From CAZPXZ01 sp965221505 (GTDB lineage Bacteria > Pseudomonadota > Alphaproteobacteria > Rhodobacterales > CAZPXZ01): a stretch of 64,000 nt of DNA. The stretch spans positions 2,480,001-2,544,000 of the forward strand of contig CBDCSI010000001.1 in assembly GCA_965221505.1 (NCBI GenBank), written 5' to 3'. Shown piece by piece: positions 47,835 through 55,992 of the stretch. Every line of letters starts with the position of its first letter. The first letter of the stretch is position 1. The position numbers and the translations under genes are program-made. The notes beneath the pieces were generated by a model, which had not been told where the DNA came from, ran no database searches, and saw only the letters and a list, made by a program, of their open reading frames with translations.

Positions 47835-48920
47835 ATGACTTCCGAAGAGGAGGCCGACGCGCCGTTCGTCGTACCCGTGACCCATGAGGCCTGGCTCATG
47901 GCGCTCCTGCACGATCTGGCTCGCCTCGACGAATTCCTTCGCCTGCACCTGCCGCGCAAGATGGTGGCCCGGTTCGCCGACTCGCTGCCCGAACCGTTGC
48001 CCGAACGGCACGTCACCCCCACGCTGAGGCAGCGCGTTTCCGATCAGGTGTATTGCCTGAAACTCAAGAAGCGGAAGGGCGTTCGGCCCGAACTCCTCGT
48101 CAACGTCGAACATCAGTCCACGATCGATCCGACCATGGCGCTGCGCACGAACGAGTACCAAGCTCCGGCGATGCGACGATGGGCGGTCCGCAACCCGGAC
48201 CTGGTTCCGCCCGTGATCGTCCTAGTTACGTATCACGGGGCGAAAAAGTGGGACGCCAAGCTGTCCGTCGAGGAGTTGACCCGCGCCACCGGCGCGATCG
48301 CCGCCGCGCAAACCAGGCACCGGTATTTCGTCTGCGACCTCGCCCAGATGCAGGAGAGCGAGCGGGCGAGGGATCCGGTTCTGCGGGCGGGTCTGACGAT
48401 GCTGGTCCGCGCGTATCAGGGCGGCCTGACGGTCGACGAAATCGCGCGGTTGCTGAAGCCGTTTCCGTCCGGGAGCCAGTTGGAGAGAATGGCCTTCGCC
48501 TATATGATGAACCTGTGCGACAGCGAAGAGACGCTGCTCGAAGGGATCGCGAGGGCGAAGTCGAACAAGGGAGTGAACGTCATGGAGAGCGTCGCCGAGA
48601 AATTGCTGCGAAGGGGTAGGGAAGAAGGCGAGGCCAGCGTCAGGGCCGAGATGGAGAGCGTCGCCGAGAAATTGCTGCGGAAGGGCCGGGAAGAGGGCCG
48701 GGAAGAGGGCCGGGAAGAGGGCGAGGCCGAGGGCCGGGTTCGGATGCTGCTCTTGATGTTGAGGGGCCGCTTCGGGGAACTTCCGGCTACGGTCGTATCC
48801 AGGGTAAAGGCAGCGACCCCCGAACAGCTGGAGAGGTGGGCGGTGGATCTGCTCGACTCCGAGCGTGCCGAGAGCCTGTTTCGAGGGTGGGCCGGAAACG
48901 GCCGCTCTCCGGTTCACTGA
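47835..48920 (+). CDS. Rpn-family PD-(D/E)XK nuclease (copy 2)
   Basis: A 361-residue paralogue of the gene at 20.6 kb. The nuclease core is VSDQVYCLKLKK (Asp) and LVNVEHQSTID (E-x-Q). Shared flanks include LRLHLPRKMV, LKPFPSGSQLERMAFAYMM and the terminal ERAESLFRGWAGNGRSP. The middle carries an internal duplication: MESVAEKLLRRGREEGE is repeated 23 residues later as MESVAEKLLRKGREEGR, followed by three 12-bp units encoding REEG. The start MTSEEEADAPFV at 47835 is set by similarity to copy 1; a GAGAGAGGGATCCC stretch precedes it. Likely a defence or genome-maintenance nuclease. Confidence 0.88.
   Translation: MTSEEEADAPFVVPVTHEAWLMALLHDLARLDEFLRLHLPRKMVARFADSLPEPLPERHVTPTLRQRVSDQVYCLKLKKRKGVRPELLVNVEHQSTIDPTMALRTNEYQAPAMRRWAVRNPDLVPPVIVLVTYHGAKKWDAKLSVEELTRATGAIAAAQTRHRYFVCDLAQMQESERARDPVLRAGLTMLVRAYQGGLTVDEIARLLKPFPSGSQLERMAFAYMMNLCDSEETLLEGIARAKSNKGVNVMESVAEKLLRRGREEGEASVRAEMESVAEKLLRKGREEGREEGREEGEAEGRVRMLLLMLRGRFGELPATVVSRVKAATPEQLERWAVDLLDSERAESLFRGWAGNGRSPVH
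48582..48920 (+). CDS. Possible intragenic small protein (RpnS-like C-terminal antitoxin), copy 2
   Basis: An in-frame ATG at 48582 (MESVAEKLL) is preceded by AAGGGAG at eight bases spacing, a strong internal ribosome-binding site. It would yield a 112-residue protein made of the Glu/Arg/Gly helix and the C-terminal domain. A second in-frame ATG with a weaker site lies at 48651. The position corresponds to the internal start in copy 1. Intragenic antitoxins of this type are known for enterobacterial Rpn toxins; here the claim is inference. Confidence 0.45.
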   Translation: MESVAEKLLRRGREEGEASVRAEMESVAEKLLRKGREEGREEGREEGEAEGRVRMLLLMLRGRFGELPATVVSRVKAATPEQLERWAVDLLDSERAESLFRGWAGNGRSPVH

Positions 48921-49102
48921 CGCGACTCCGTATATCGGGGTCCGTCCCCTACACCGGCGCTAGCAATGTTATTGAAGATTGCGCAGACCGGTCTTCCCGG
49001 CTGACCGCACCGAACGTACGCCCGCATGCACGTAGACAATTTCCGTGCGACGGGCCGAGTCTGTCTGCGCAGGTAAGGGCGTCGTCGAACCGTGAGTACG
49101 CA

Positions 49103-49361
49103 TCATCGAGAGCGGCGCCGAGAGAAGGCTCCGAGAGGGCCGGCAACGTGGCAGAGCCGGGGTCGAGGCCGAGGAACGGGTTCGGATGCCGCTCGTAGTG
49201 TCGAAGGGCAGCCTCGGAAATCTTCCGGCCATGGTCACACTCGGGTGAAGCCAGCGATCCCCGAACAGTCGGACGAGTGGGCGGCGGACAAACTCGCCCC
49301 TAAGCGGACCGAGAGACCGGTTCGGCGCTGGACCGGCAAAGGACGCTCTCCGGGTCGCTGA
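49103..49361 (+). pseudogene. Remnant of a third rpn gene (C-terminal part)
   Basis: From ATCATCGAGAGC (compare CATGGAGAGC in copy 2) onward, this DNA aligns with 48580-48920. The matches are a CGAGGCCGAGG..CGGGTTCGGATGC block, a NLPAMVT segment matching ELPATVV, and then, after a frame change, KPAIPEQSDEWAADKL and a terminal GKGRSPGR matching NGRSPVH. An in-frame TGA near 49248 and the frameshift make it non-functional. It begins 182 bp after the stop of copy 2, so it is probably a tandem duplicate that decayed. Confidence 0.75.
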
Positions 49362-49796
49362 TCCGACACTCTGCGGGCCGGAGTCGGCCTCTGACCTGGG
49401 CTCGGGTTCCCGGCAGCCGCGGAAATCCTCGAGTAAGCATGTGTCCTCGTTACCGCACGCTGGCGTAGCGAAGTCCAGAGACCGGATTCTCGCTCCGCGA
49501 GCCGCACCCAACGGAGGCGGACCCGCTACTGGCAAGGGCGTTCGCGCGACAGGCGGTTCTTCGAAAGCGACCGCCCCGTATCGCGGCGACGAGGATTCCG
49601 CCCTCCGAAAGACAACTGCGACCGATGCGGCCGGATCGTCTGACGTGCCCGTGGCCCGCGTTTCGCTAGAGCCGGACCGCTCGGGTCACAGCTCACGGCA
49701 AACCCGCGGTCGCCGACCGGGATGCCGGCAATCCTCGGTATCAGGGCCCCCGGCGATATACTGAAAGCGGTTTCTCGCAGCAGACTGGGGCCCGCC
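49362..49796. other. Gap of about 435 bp with a possible -10 box for the downstream gene
   Basis: No gene is visible. TATACT at 49757-49762 is a good -10 candidate about 35 bp before the ATG at 49797, though no matching -35 hexamer is obvious. If real, transcription starts after the in-frame ATG at 49722 and supports the shorter start for the exonuclease fusion. Confidence 0.4.
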
Positions 49797-51977
49797 ATGG
49801 AGAACGACTGGCATGCCGGTGCGGCGCAAATCGAGGCGGCCGGCCCCGCTGCGGCGCTGTCGGCCTTGCCTGCCGTTTCCCTCGATCTCGAGACCACGGG
49901 CCTGCTGCCGAAGCGGGACCATATCGTCCAGGTCGGAGCCATCGCCATCGTCGACGGCCGGGTCGAGCCGGAAGTCGCGTTCGAGGAGCTCGTACGGCCG
50001 CCGGTGCCGATCCCGCCTTCTTCCTCCGGCATTCACGGAATCACGGACGAGTCGGTCGCGATCGCCCATCCTTTCCGTGAGGTCTCCGAGCGGATGCTGG
50101 CCTTCTGCGGAACCCGGATGCTCATCGGCTACTCCCTCGAATTCGATCTCGCCATGCTGGCCGAGGAGTTCGCCCGCATCGGTCTTCGCTACCGGGAGCC
50201 AGCGTGGCTGGATGTGCGCCTGCTCGCCGCGGGCATCGGCCCTCGGGCGCTCGCCTCCCTCGACGAACTCGCGGAGCGCTACGAGGTCTCGAAGGGCGGT
50301 CGCCACCGCGCTCTGGCCGACGCCCGGATGACGGCCGAAATCTACACGCGCATGCTTCCCGCGCTGCGCGAAGCCGGAATTCGAAGCTACGGGCAGGCTC
50401 GGACCCTGCAGTCGTCGGTCTCCCGGTCCCAGCCCGGCTCTTCCGCGGCGGACTGGCGCCGGGCGAGGGAAAGCCGTCGCGCACGAACCGACGAGGAAGG
50501 CCTGTCGGTCGCGAAGACCGCAGTCGACGGGTTCGTCTTCCGCATGCGGCTTCGCGATCTCATGCAGTCTCCGGCGATCGGAATGGACCGGGAGCGTACG
50601 CTTCAGGAAGCGGCGCAACTCATGACGGAGCGCCGCATCGGCAGCGTCGTGGTGGATACCGGAGAGGGCCACGGAATCGTCACCAACGCGGATCTGGCGA
50701 CCCAGCTGGCCCGGCACGGCAGCGGTGCGGCGGGTCTACGTCTCGCCGACGTCTGTTCCGCGCCGATGGAGACCATGCCGGCCGACGCCCATCTCTACCG
50801 CGCCTTGGCGCGCATGGCCCGGACCAAGCGGCGGCATGTCGGCGTCACGGACGAAACCGGCGCGCTCGCGGGGATGATCTCCCTGAAGAATGTCCTCCGG
50901 CACAGGTCGATCGCCACGCTCACCCTCGGCGACCGCATCGAGACTGCGACCAACGCGCTCGAACTGGCGTCGGCCCAGAGCCATCTCCCCCGCACGGCGG
51001 CGGGACTCTTCGACGAACGCCTCGACGCGCGCGAGGTCGCCGAAATCGTCAGCCTCGAGGGCCGCGCGCTGACCCGTCGGGCCGCGGAACTGACTTCGGA
51101 CAGAATGGAGAGCGAAGGACTCGGGCCGCCGCCCGCGCCCTGGTGCCTGCTGGTGCTCGGCTCCGGCGGCCGGGGCGAAAGCATGCTCGCTCCCGACCAG
51201 GACAACGCGCTCGTCGTGGACGACGGCTACGCCGGCGATCTCGACAGTCCCGACGACTGGTTCGCGGTGTTCGCCCGGCACCTGAACGATCTGCTCGACG
51301 AAGGGGGTATTCCGTTCTGCCCGGGCGGCGTGATGGCGCGCGAGCGCACCTGGCGACGCACCGGCAGGGAGTGGCGGGATCGGGTCGATCGCTGGATCGC
51401 AAACCCGGAACCCGACAACGTTCTCAACGTGGACATCTTCTACGACATGGCGCCGGTGCACGGCGACGAGCGGCTGGCGCAGCGCCTGGAAAAGCATGCA
51501 TGGCGGGCCGCGTCCCGGTCTCCTCTCTTCGCGCAGGCGATGGGTCGCAACGCCGCACAGCGCCGCGTGCCGGTCGGAATGTTCGGCAACTTCCGAACCG
51601 ATTCGGACGGCCGCGTCGACCTGAAGGGCGGCGGACTGCTGCCGATCGTGAGCGCCGCGCGCGCAATGGCGTTGCGCCACGGGATTCGGGCACGGTCGAC
51701 CCGCAAACGGCTCGAACAGGCGTTCGACGCCGCCGGGGCGAGCCCCACCGATCTCGAGCGCCTGCTGGAAGCGCACGAGACGTTGCTGCACCGAATCCTC
51801 CGGCAGCAGATCGCCGACATCTCCGCCGGCCGCACGAAAATCGGCAATTCGGTCGACGTGCGGAGCCTGAGCCGCAGCGAGAGGCGCGATCTGGCCGACA
51901 CGCTGCGAAGCATCTCCGTTCTCAACGACATTCTTCCCACCGTGCTCGGCGGAACCGGAGCCGGCGGGAGTCAGTAG
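49797..51977 (+). CDS. DnaQ-like exonuclease / CBS pair / DUF294 nucleotidyltransferase fusion
   Basis: A 726-residue multidomain protein. Residues about 25-190 are a DEDDh exonuclease domain with AVSLDLETTG (Asp30, Glu32), LIGYSLEFDLAML and GGRHRALADARMTAEIY. Residues about 250-390 are two CBS domains (FRMRLRDLMQSP...VVVDTGEGHGIVTNADLA; ...GVTDETGALAGMISLKNVL). Residues about 435-570 are a DUF294-type nucleotidyltransferase with VLGSGGRGESMLAPDQDN, followed by a DUF294 C-terminal helical domain. In other bacteria separate exonuclease and CBS-DUF294 genes sit beside DUF4212/ActP symporters; here that symporter is 8 kb away. It may sense adenine nucleotides and modify a partner. Start chosen at 49797. 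Confidence 0.85.
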   Translation: MENDWHAGAAQIEAAGPAAALSALPAVSLDLETTGLLPKRDHIVQVGAIAIVDGRVEPEVAFEELVRPPVPIPPSSSGIHGITDESVAIAHPFREVSERMLAFCGTRMLIGYSLEFDLAMLAEEFARIGLRYREPAWLDVRLLAAGIGPRALASLDELAERYEVSKGGRHRALADARMTAEIYTRMLPALREAGIRSYGQARTLQSSVSRSQPGSSAADWRRARESRRARTDEEGLSVAKTAVDGFVFRMRLRDLMQSPAIGMDRERTLQEAAQLMTERRIGSVVVDTGEGHGIVTNADLATQLARHGSGAAGLRLADVCSAPMETMPADAHLYRALARMARTKRRHVGVTDETGALAGMISLKNVLRHRSIATLTLGDRIETATNALELASAQSHLPRTAAGLFDERLDAREVAEIVSLEGRALTRRAAELTSDRMESEGLGPPPAPWCLLVLGSGGRGESMLAPDQDNALVVDDGYAGDLDSPDDWFAVFARHLNDLLDEGGIPFCPGGVMARERTWRRTGREWRDRVDRWIANPEPDNVLNVDIFYDMAPVHGDERLAQRLEKHAWRAASRSPLFAQAMGRNAAQRRVPVGMFGNFRTDSDGRVDLKGGGLLPIVSAARAMALRHGIRARSTRKRLEQAFDAAGASPTDLERLLEAHETLLHRILRQQIADISAGRTKIGNSVDVRSLSRSERRDLADTLRSISVLNDILPTVLGGTGAGGSQ

Positions 51978-52897
51978 CCGGAAGCCCTGTCCACCCCGGG
52001 GAGGGTCTCGCCGGCTTCGAATCGCCGAATCAGGTCTGCGGCGATCTCCGCCGCCGTCGGGGCGGCGAGCGGCGCGGCGACGTGCGGCGTCATGAGAACG
52101 CGGGGATGCCCCCAGAAGGGATGCGAGGACGGCAGCGGCTCCTCGCGGAAGCAATCCAGGACCGCGCCGGACACCTGCCCCGATTCGAGAGCCGCCAGCA
52201 GGTCTTCCTCCACCACATGAGCGCCCCGGCCGACATTGACGAAACCGGCGCCTCGGGGCAGCAGGGAGAACCGGCGCCGGTCCAGGATATCCCGCGTCGA
52301 ATCCGTCAACGGCAAGAGATTCACGAGGATTTCGGCGCCGCGAAGAAACTCGTCCAGCTCCGACTCGCCCGCATAACAGGCGACCTCGGGAACTTCCCGG
52401 CGCCGCCGCGACCATCCGGCGACGGAAAATCCGACGCGGGCCAGCGTCCGGGCGGCGTCGCGGCCCAGACTTCCGAGTCCCATGACGCCGACCCGGCGAC
52501 CGGAGGCGACCGGCGGCTCCCGCTCGATCCAGATTCGCTGCCGGCGCTCCCGGAGCAGCCGCGGAAGGTCCCGGTGCAGCGCCAGGACGGCCAGCAGGAC
52601 GTATTCGCGCATGCGCGCCGCCAGCGGCTCGCCGTGGAGTCGAAGCACGGGTACGTGGTCCGGAAGCGCCGGATCGGCCAGAACGTGATCCACGCCGGCC
52701 GCCAGCGAGAGAACGCATCGAAGCTGCGGAAGCGTCGCCAGCCATCCCGGCGGCGCCATCCACACCGCTGCATGGGTGACCTTTTCGAGAGGCAGCGAGT
52801 CGTCCAGAAGGCGGCAGGAACACTCGGGCATCGCAACCTGTAGGCAGTCGCGCCACTCCGCTCCGTTCTCGCCCCCGACATGCACCGCAACCAGCAT
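51971..52897 (-). CDS. GhrA-like D-2-hydroxyacid dehydrogenase (glyoxylate/hydroxypyruvate reductase type)
   Basis: A 308-residue NAD(P)-dependent reductase with VGVMGLGSLGRDAARTL for dinucleotide binding, and catalytic Arg (VNVGRGAHVVEE), Glu (LDCFREEPLP) and His (LMTPHVAAPLAAPTAAE). The short N-terminal domain and PLPSSHPFWGHPRV segment are typical of GhrA. It reduces glyoxylate or hydroxypyruvate, or related 2-oxo acids. The start at 52897 is backed by a GGGGGGAG ribosome-binding site rather than the ATG 12 codons upstream. Its 3' end overlaps the convergent fusion gene by 7 bp. Confidence 0.9.
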   Translation of the reverse strand: MLVAVHVGGENGAEWRDCLQVAMPECSCRLLDDSLPLEKVTHAAVWMAPPGWLATLPQLRCVLSLAAGVDHVLADPALPDHVPVLRLHGEPLAARMREYVLLAVLALHRDLPRLLRERRQRIWIEREPPVASGRRVGVMGLGSLGRDAARTLARVGFSVAGWSRRRREVPEVACYAGESELDEFLRGAEILVNLLPLTDSTRDILDRRRFSLLPRGAGFVNVGRGAHVVEEDLLAALESGQVSGAVLDCFREEPLPSSHPFWGHPRVLMTPHVAAPLAAPTAAEIAADLIRRFEAGETLPGVDRASGY

Positions 52898-53044
52898 ACG
52901 CTCCCCCCTTTCCGAAGCGGTCTCCGACCGCATTCCGCCGCGTCGGGTTCCGCCGCCGCGCCTGCCGCTTTTCGGCGAACGGCGAAGTTTCCGGCGTGAG
53001 CGATTGGACTTGGCCCGAACCGGAGACTATCCTCTCCCGCCGTC

Positions 53045-53674
53045 GTGCACGTAGTTCGAGACATATCATCTATTGGGCGTGTTTTGGGCGCCCTGACTCT
53101 CGTGTTCGTGATTCCGCTGTCTGGCTGCAGCATGCTGGACCGGAATTCGGACAACCAGCCGTCCACCACGACGGACGTTTGCCGGATCTTCGCCGAGCGT
53201 CCGCACTGGTATCGGTCCGCCCGCGCCTCCGAAGCCCGCTGGGGCGCGCCGGTCTGGCTGCAGATGGCGATCATCTGGCGCGAGTCGGCGTACCGCAAGG
53301 ACGTGCGGGCGCCGAGGGACTACGTGCTCGGCGTCATTCCGTGGGGCCGGGAATCCTCCTCCCGCGGCTTCACGCAGGCGGTCGACGGCACCTGGCAATG
53401 GTATATCGAATCGACCGGAAACCGGGGGGCGCGACGGAGCGACTTTGCGGACGCGACCGACTTCGTGGGCTGGTACGTGCACAAGTCCTACCAGTCCAAC
53501 GACATCCGCAAGGCGGACGCCTACCGCAACTATCTCGCCTATCACGAGGGGCACGGCGGCTATCGGAAGGGCCGGTACCGCAACAAGCCAGAGGTTCAGC
53601 AAGCGGCCCGGTCGGTCGAAACGATGGCGAGGCGATACCGTACCCAGCTTGACCGCTGCGGCGCCAGACTCTGA
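53045..53674 (+). CDS. Lytic transglycosylase (SLT-like) lipoprotein
   Basis: A 209-residue protein with a lipobox LSGC (Cys28) after a hydrophobic signal, so it is likely an outer-membrane or periplasmic lipoprotein. The catalytic domain has the Glu in MAIIWRESAYR (Glu80) and GFTQAVDGTWQWYIESTGN, the G-x-T/M-Q motif of transglycosylases, then YLAYHEGHGGY. It cleaves peptidoglycan with anhydromuramic acid formation. The start is GTG at 53045 with a GGAG stretch about 14 bases ahead; no ATG lies in a better place. Confidence 0.85.
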   Translation: MHVVRDISSIGRVLGALTLVFVIPLSGCSMLDRNSDNQPSTTTDVCRIFAERPHWYRSARASEARWGAPVWLQMAIIWRESAYRKDVRAPRDYVLGVIPWGRESSSRGFTQAVDGTWQWYIESTGNRGARRSDFADATDFVGWYVHKSYQSNDIRKADAYRNYLAYHEGHGGYRKGRYRNKPEVQQAARSVETMARRYRTQLDRCGARL

Positions 53675-53793
53675 CGGGCCGTCGCCTTCGGGGCGTGCAG
53701 AATCGCGACTCGCGCCCCCCAACTCTCCCGAAACGATTCGCGCGCACCGCAAGCTGCTAGACTGCGTGCCGGCGGTCGATCGCAGCCTTCCGC

Positions 53794-53868
53794 GCCGGCA
53801 TAGCTCAGTGGTAGAGCAGCGGTTTTGTAAACCGTTGGTCGGGGGTTCGAATCCCTCTGCCGGCACCA
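53794..53868 (+). tRNA. tRNA-Thr (anticodon TGT)
   Basis: A complete cloverleaf: acceptor GCCGGCA/TGCCGGC, D-arm with AGCTCAGTGGTAGAGC, anticodon loop TTTGTAA giving TGT (reads ACA), T-arm GGTTCGAATCC and an encoded CCA tail. 75 nt including CCA. It reads Thr codons. An AlbA-type accessory gene follows about 400 bp downstream; no duplicated tRNA 3' end was found in the window. Confidence 0.95.
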
Positions 53869-54273
53869 TCGATTTCGATACCCATCCCCGCGCAAGTGCG
53901 GGTATGCGGTGACGCGGCGGACATACCGTGTGCCGTTTCCGGCAAACCGGTAGCGTCGGCGCCGGGCGGAACGACCGATTTCGATCCGAACCGAACCGGC
54001 TGACGTTCGACAACTGTAGCGAACGACGGTGAAACGGGTGCGTGGTTGCCGTGCCCGAGCGACAATTCCGGCGGCTGCCGGATGCGTCATGAGGGATCGT
54101 CCGCTCGTCCGGGAGAAGCGGGTCTCGCCCAGCGTTCGCGTTCCGGCGGCTCCGCATTCGGAAACGAACGAGAGAGGAGAACGCGCGAGCGCCCCGGTAC
54201 GGCAGCCGCCGCGGTCAGCTACCCGGTCCCGCCGCACCGGTTCGAATCAGGGCCGAAACGGAACACGCATAGG
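53869..54273. other. About 400 bp between the tRNA gene and the AlbA-type gene
   Basis: No gene or repeat recognised. Short frames are compositional only. Being 3' of a tRNA, it is a place where integrated elements often start, but no integrase or attachment repeat is seen. Confidence 0.45.
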
Positions 54274-55512
54274 ATGACACGCGCTTTCTCGCTCGACGAC
54301 ACGTGCTTGCGGCGCCTCATGGCGGGCGGCGAAGGCAGCCGTGTCGCGTTCGTGCGAACCGCCGAAGAACGCGCATTCGCACGGATCGGCGAAACGGTGT
54401 GTGCTTTGGCAAACGACATCGAAGGCTCCGGCCTCCCGGGGATCGTCGTCGTAAACGCGGGGATCGACGGCAAGGTCGCCGAGACTGTCGCAACGGACTG
54501 CCTCCTGCAGCGGTTGTCCCGGCTGCGGAGCGACGGACACGTTCTTCCTCCGCCGACGATTCTGGTCGAGAAGCGAACGCACGAGGGGAGCGAGGTTGGA
54601 GTCGTAACCGTTCCGCCGTCCGACTCTCCGCCTGTGCGCTATCGGGGCCTGGTCCATGTGCGGGTCGGATCGCATCGAAGAATCGCGACCGCCCGGGAGG
54701 AACGGATCCTGAACGAGCGCCGACGGTACGGATCCCGACCCTTCGACATTTCGCCGATTCCGGGCACGGACCCTTCCGACTTGCGCCACGCCCGCTTCGA
54801 AGAAGATTATCTGCCGCGAGCGATGGATCCTGCGTGGCTTCGCGCGTATGTGCGCACCGCTTCCGAACGCCTCGCCGTCACGAAAATGATCGCGTCCGCG
54901 GAGGATCAACGGGCAACGATTCTCGGCTTGCTGGTCCTCGGCAATCGTCCCAGGGACATCGTCCCCGGCGCGTACGTGCAATTTCTTCGCGTGGCCGGGT
55001 ACGACCTATCCGATCCGATCGCGGACGATCTTGCCGTCGAGGGGACGATCTCCGACCTCTCGGCTCGGGTCGAAGACAAGCTCCGCTCCCACAACCGCCG
55101 CTCCGCGAACTTCACCGGTTCGTTTCTGGAGCGGAGACGCGAGGCCTATCCCCTCGCCGCGCTGCAACGACTCTTTCGGAACGCGCTCATGCACCGGGAT
55201 TACGAAGTCTCGAACGCCCCCGTTCGCGTCACCTGGTTCGACGACCGGATCGAGATACAGAATCCCGGCGGACCGTTCGGGAACGTGACGGAGAGAAATT
55301 TCGGGAAACCCGGATCGATCGACTACCGCAACCCGAACCTCGCCGGCGCCATGTGAGATCTCGGGCTGGTCCAGCGATTCGGCGCCGGAATCCCGAACGC
55401 TCGCCGCGAACTGCGGGAGGCCGGCCACCCTGAGCCGGAGTTCGGCGTTCATGCCACGCACGTCCGGGTCACGGTCCGTGCCGCCCGCCCCATCAGGTCA
55501 GCAAGCTCCTGA
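54274..55512 (+). pseudogene. AlbA/Schlafen-type ATP-binding regulator interrupted by one TGA
   Basis: The frame from ATG 54274 encodes an AlbA_2 domain (TVCALANDIEGSGLPGIVVV, residues about 30-60), VVTVPPSDSPPVRYRGLVHV, and the C-terminal helicase-like part LQRLFRNALMHRDYEVSNAP...FDDRIEIQNPGGPFG. At 55354-55356 a TGA ends the protein after NPNLAGAM. The same frame then continues DLGLVQRFGAGIPNARREL to a TGA at 55510-55512, which is exactly how family members continue (NPxIAEAMKxLGFVQRFGxGI). A single nonsense change is therefore likely. A truncated 360-residue product could still be made. Confidence 0.8.
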
Positions 55513-55742
55513 CGGCTCCTGCAGCGCCCGCGGGAGTGTCCGCATGTCGAACGAGTTGTTCCGCTTCGCGCGAACGCGATCGATCCGCCCGGCGAAGCGC
55601 TACCCGGTTGCGACCTCGACCCCACCCCGGGCTCCTCTCGGGCCTCCCCGTTCACGGACACGGTCGCGGGGCCCGGACTGCTCACGCGACGTCCCAATTC
55701 AGTCTCCGCCCCTGCCCCCAAGGTGCGGCAGCCTGCAGCGCC

Positions 55743-55985
55743 TCACTCTTCCCGCCCCCGCACCCGCAGGAACTCCCGGACGACCGGCGCCACCCCGTTG
55801 CCGGCCGAGAGGGCCAGCGCATAAGCCTGGACAGCGAAGAAACACGCTTCGTCGACCCTCGACGCCGCTTCGAGACGACTCGCGGCATCCCAATACAAGA
55901 GCGCGAGGAGCGACTCGTCGCCTCGGGCGTGCGCGTCCAGAATGTCCGCGTCCAGCGCCGCGAGGTCCGCTCCCTGATTCGACAC
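55743..55985 (-). CDS. Small conserved protein downstream of the Rieske oxygenase
   Basis: An 80-residue, acidic helical protein starting GTG (MSNQGADLAALDADILDAH) and containing SRVDEACFFAVQAYALALSAG, a tetratricopeptide-like helix pair. It follows the Rieske stop by 7 bp on the same strand, so it is probably co-expressed. Its composition is protein-like, unlike neighbouring spurious frames. I do not recognise a named family; a structural or assembly partner of the oxygenase is conceivable. Confidence 0.65.
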   Translation of the reverse strand: MSNQGADLAALDADILDAHARGDESLLALLYWDAASRLEAASRVDEACFFAVQAYALALSAGNGVAPVVREFLRVRGREE

Positions 55986-55992
55986 GGCCCGG

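Noticed and set aside
53794..54273. Integrated element using tRNA-Thr as attachment site
   Set aside because: No integrase and no second copy of the tRNA 3' end were found in the window.
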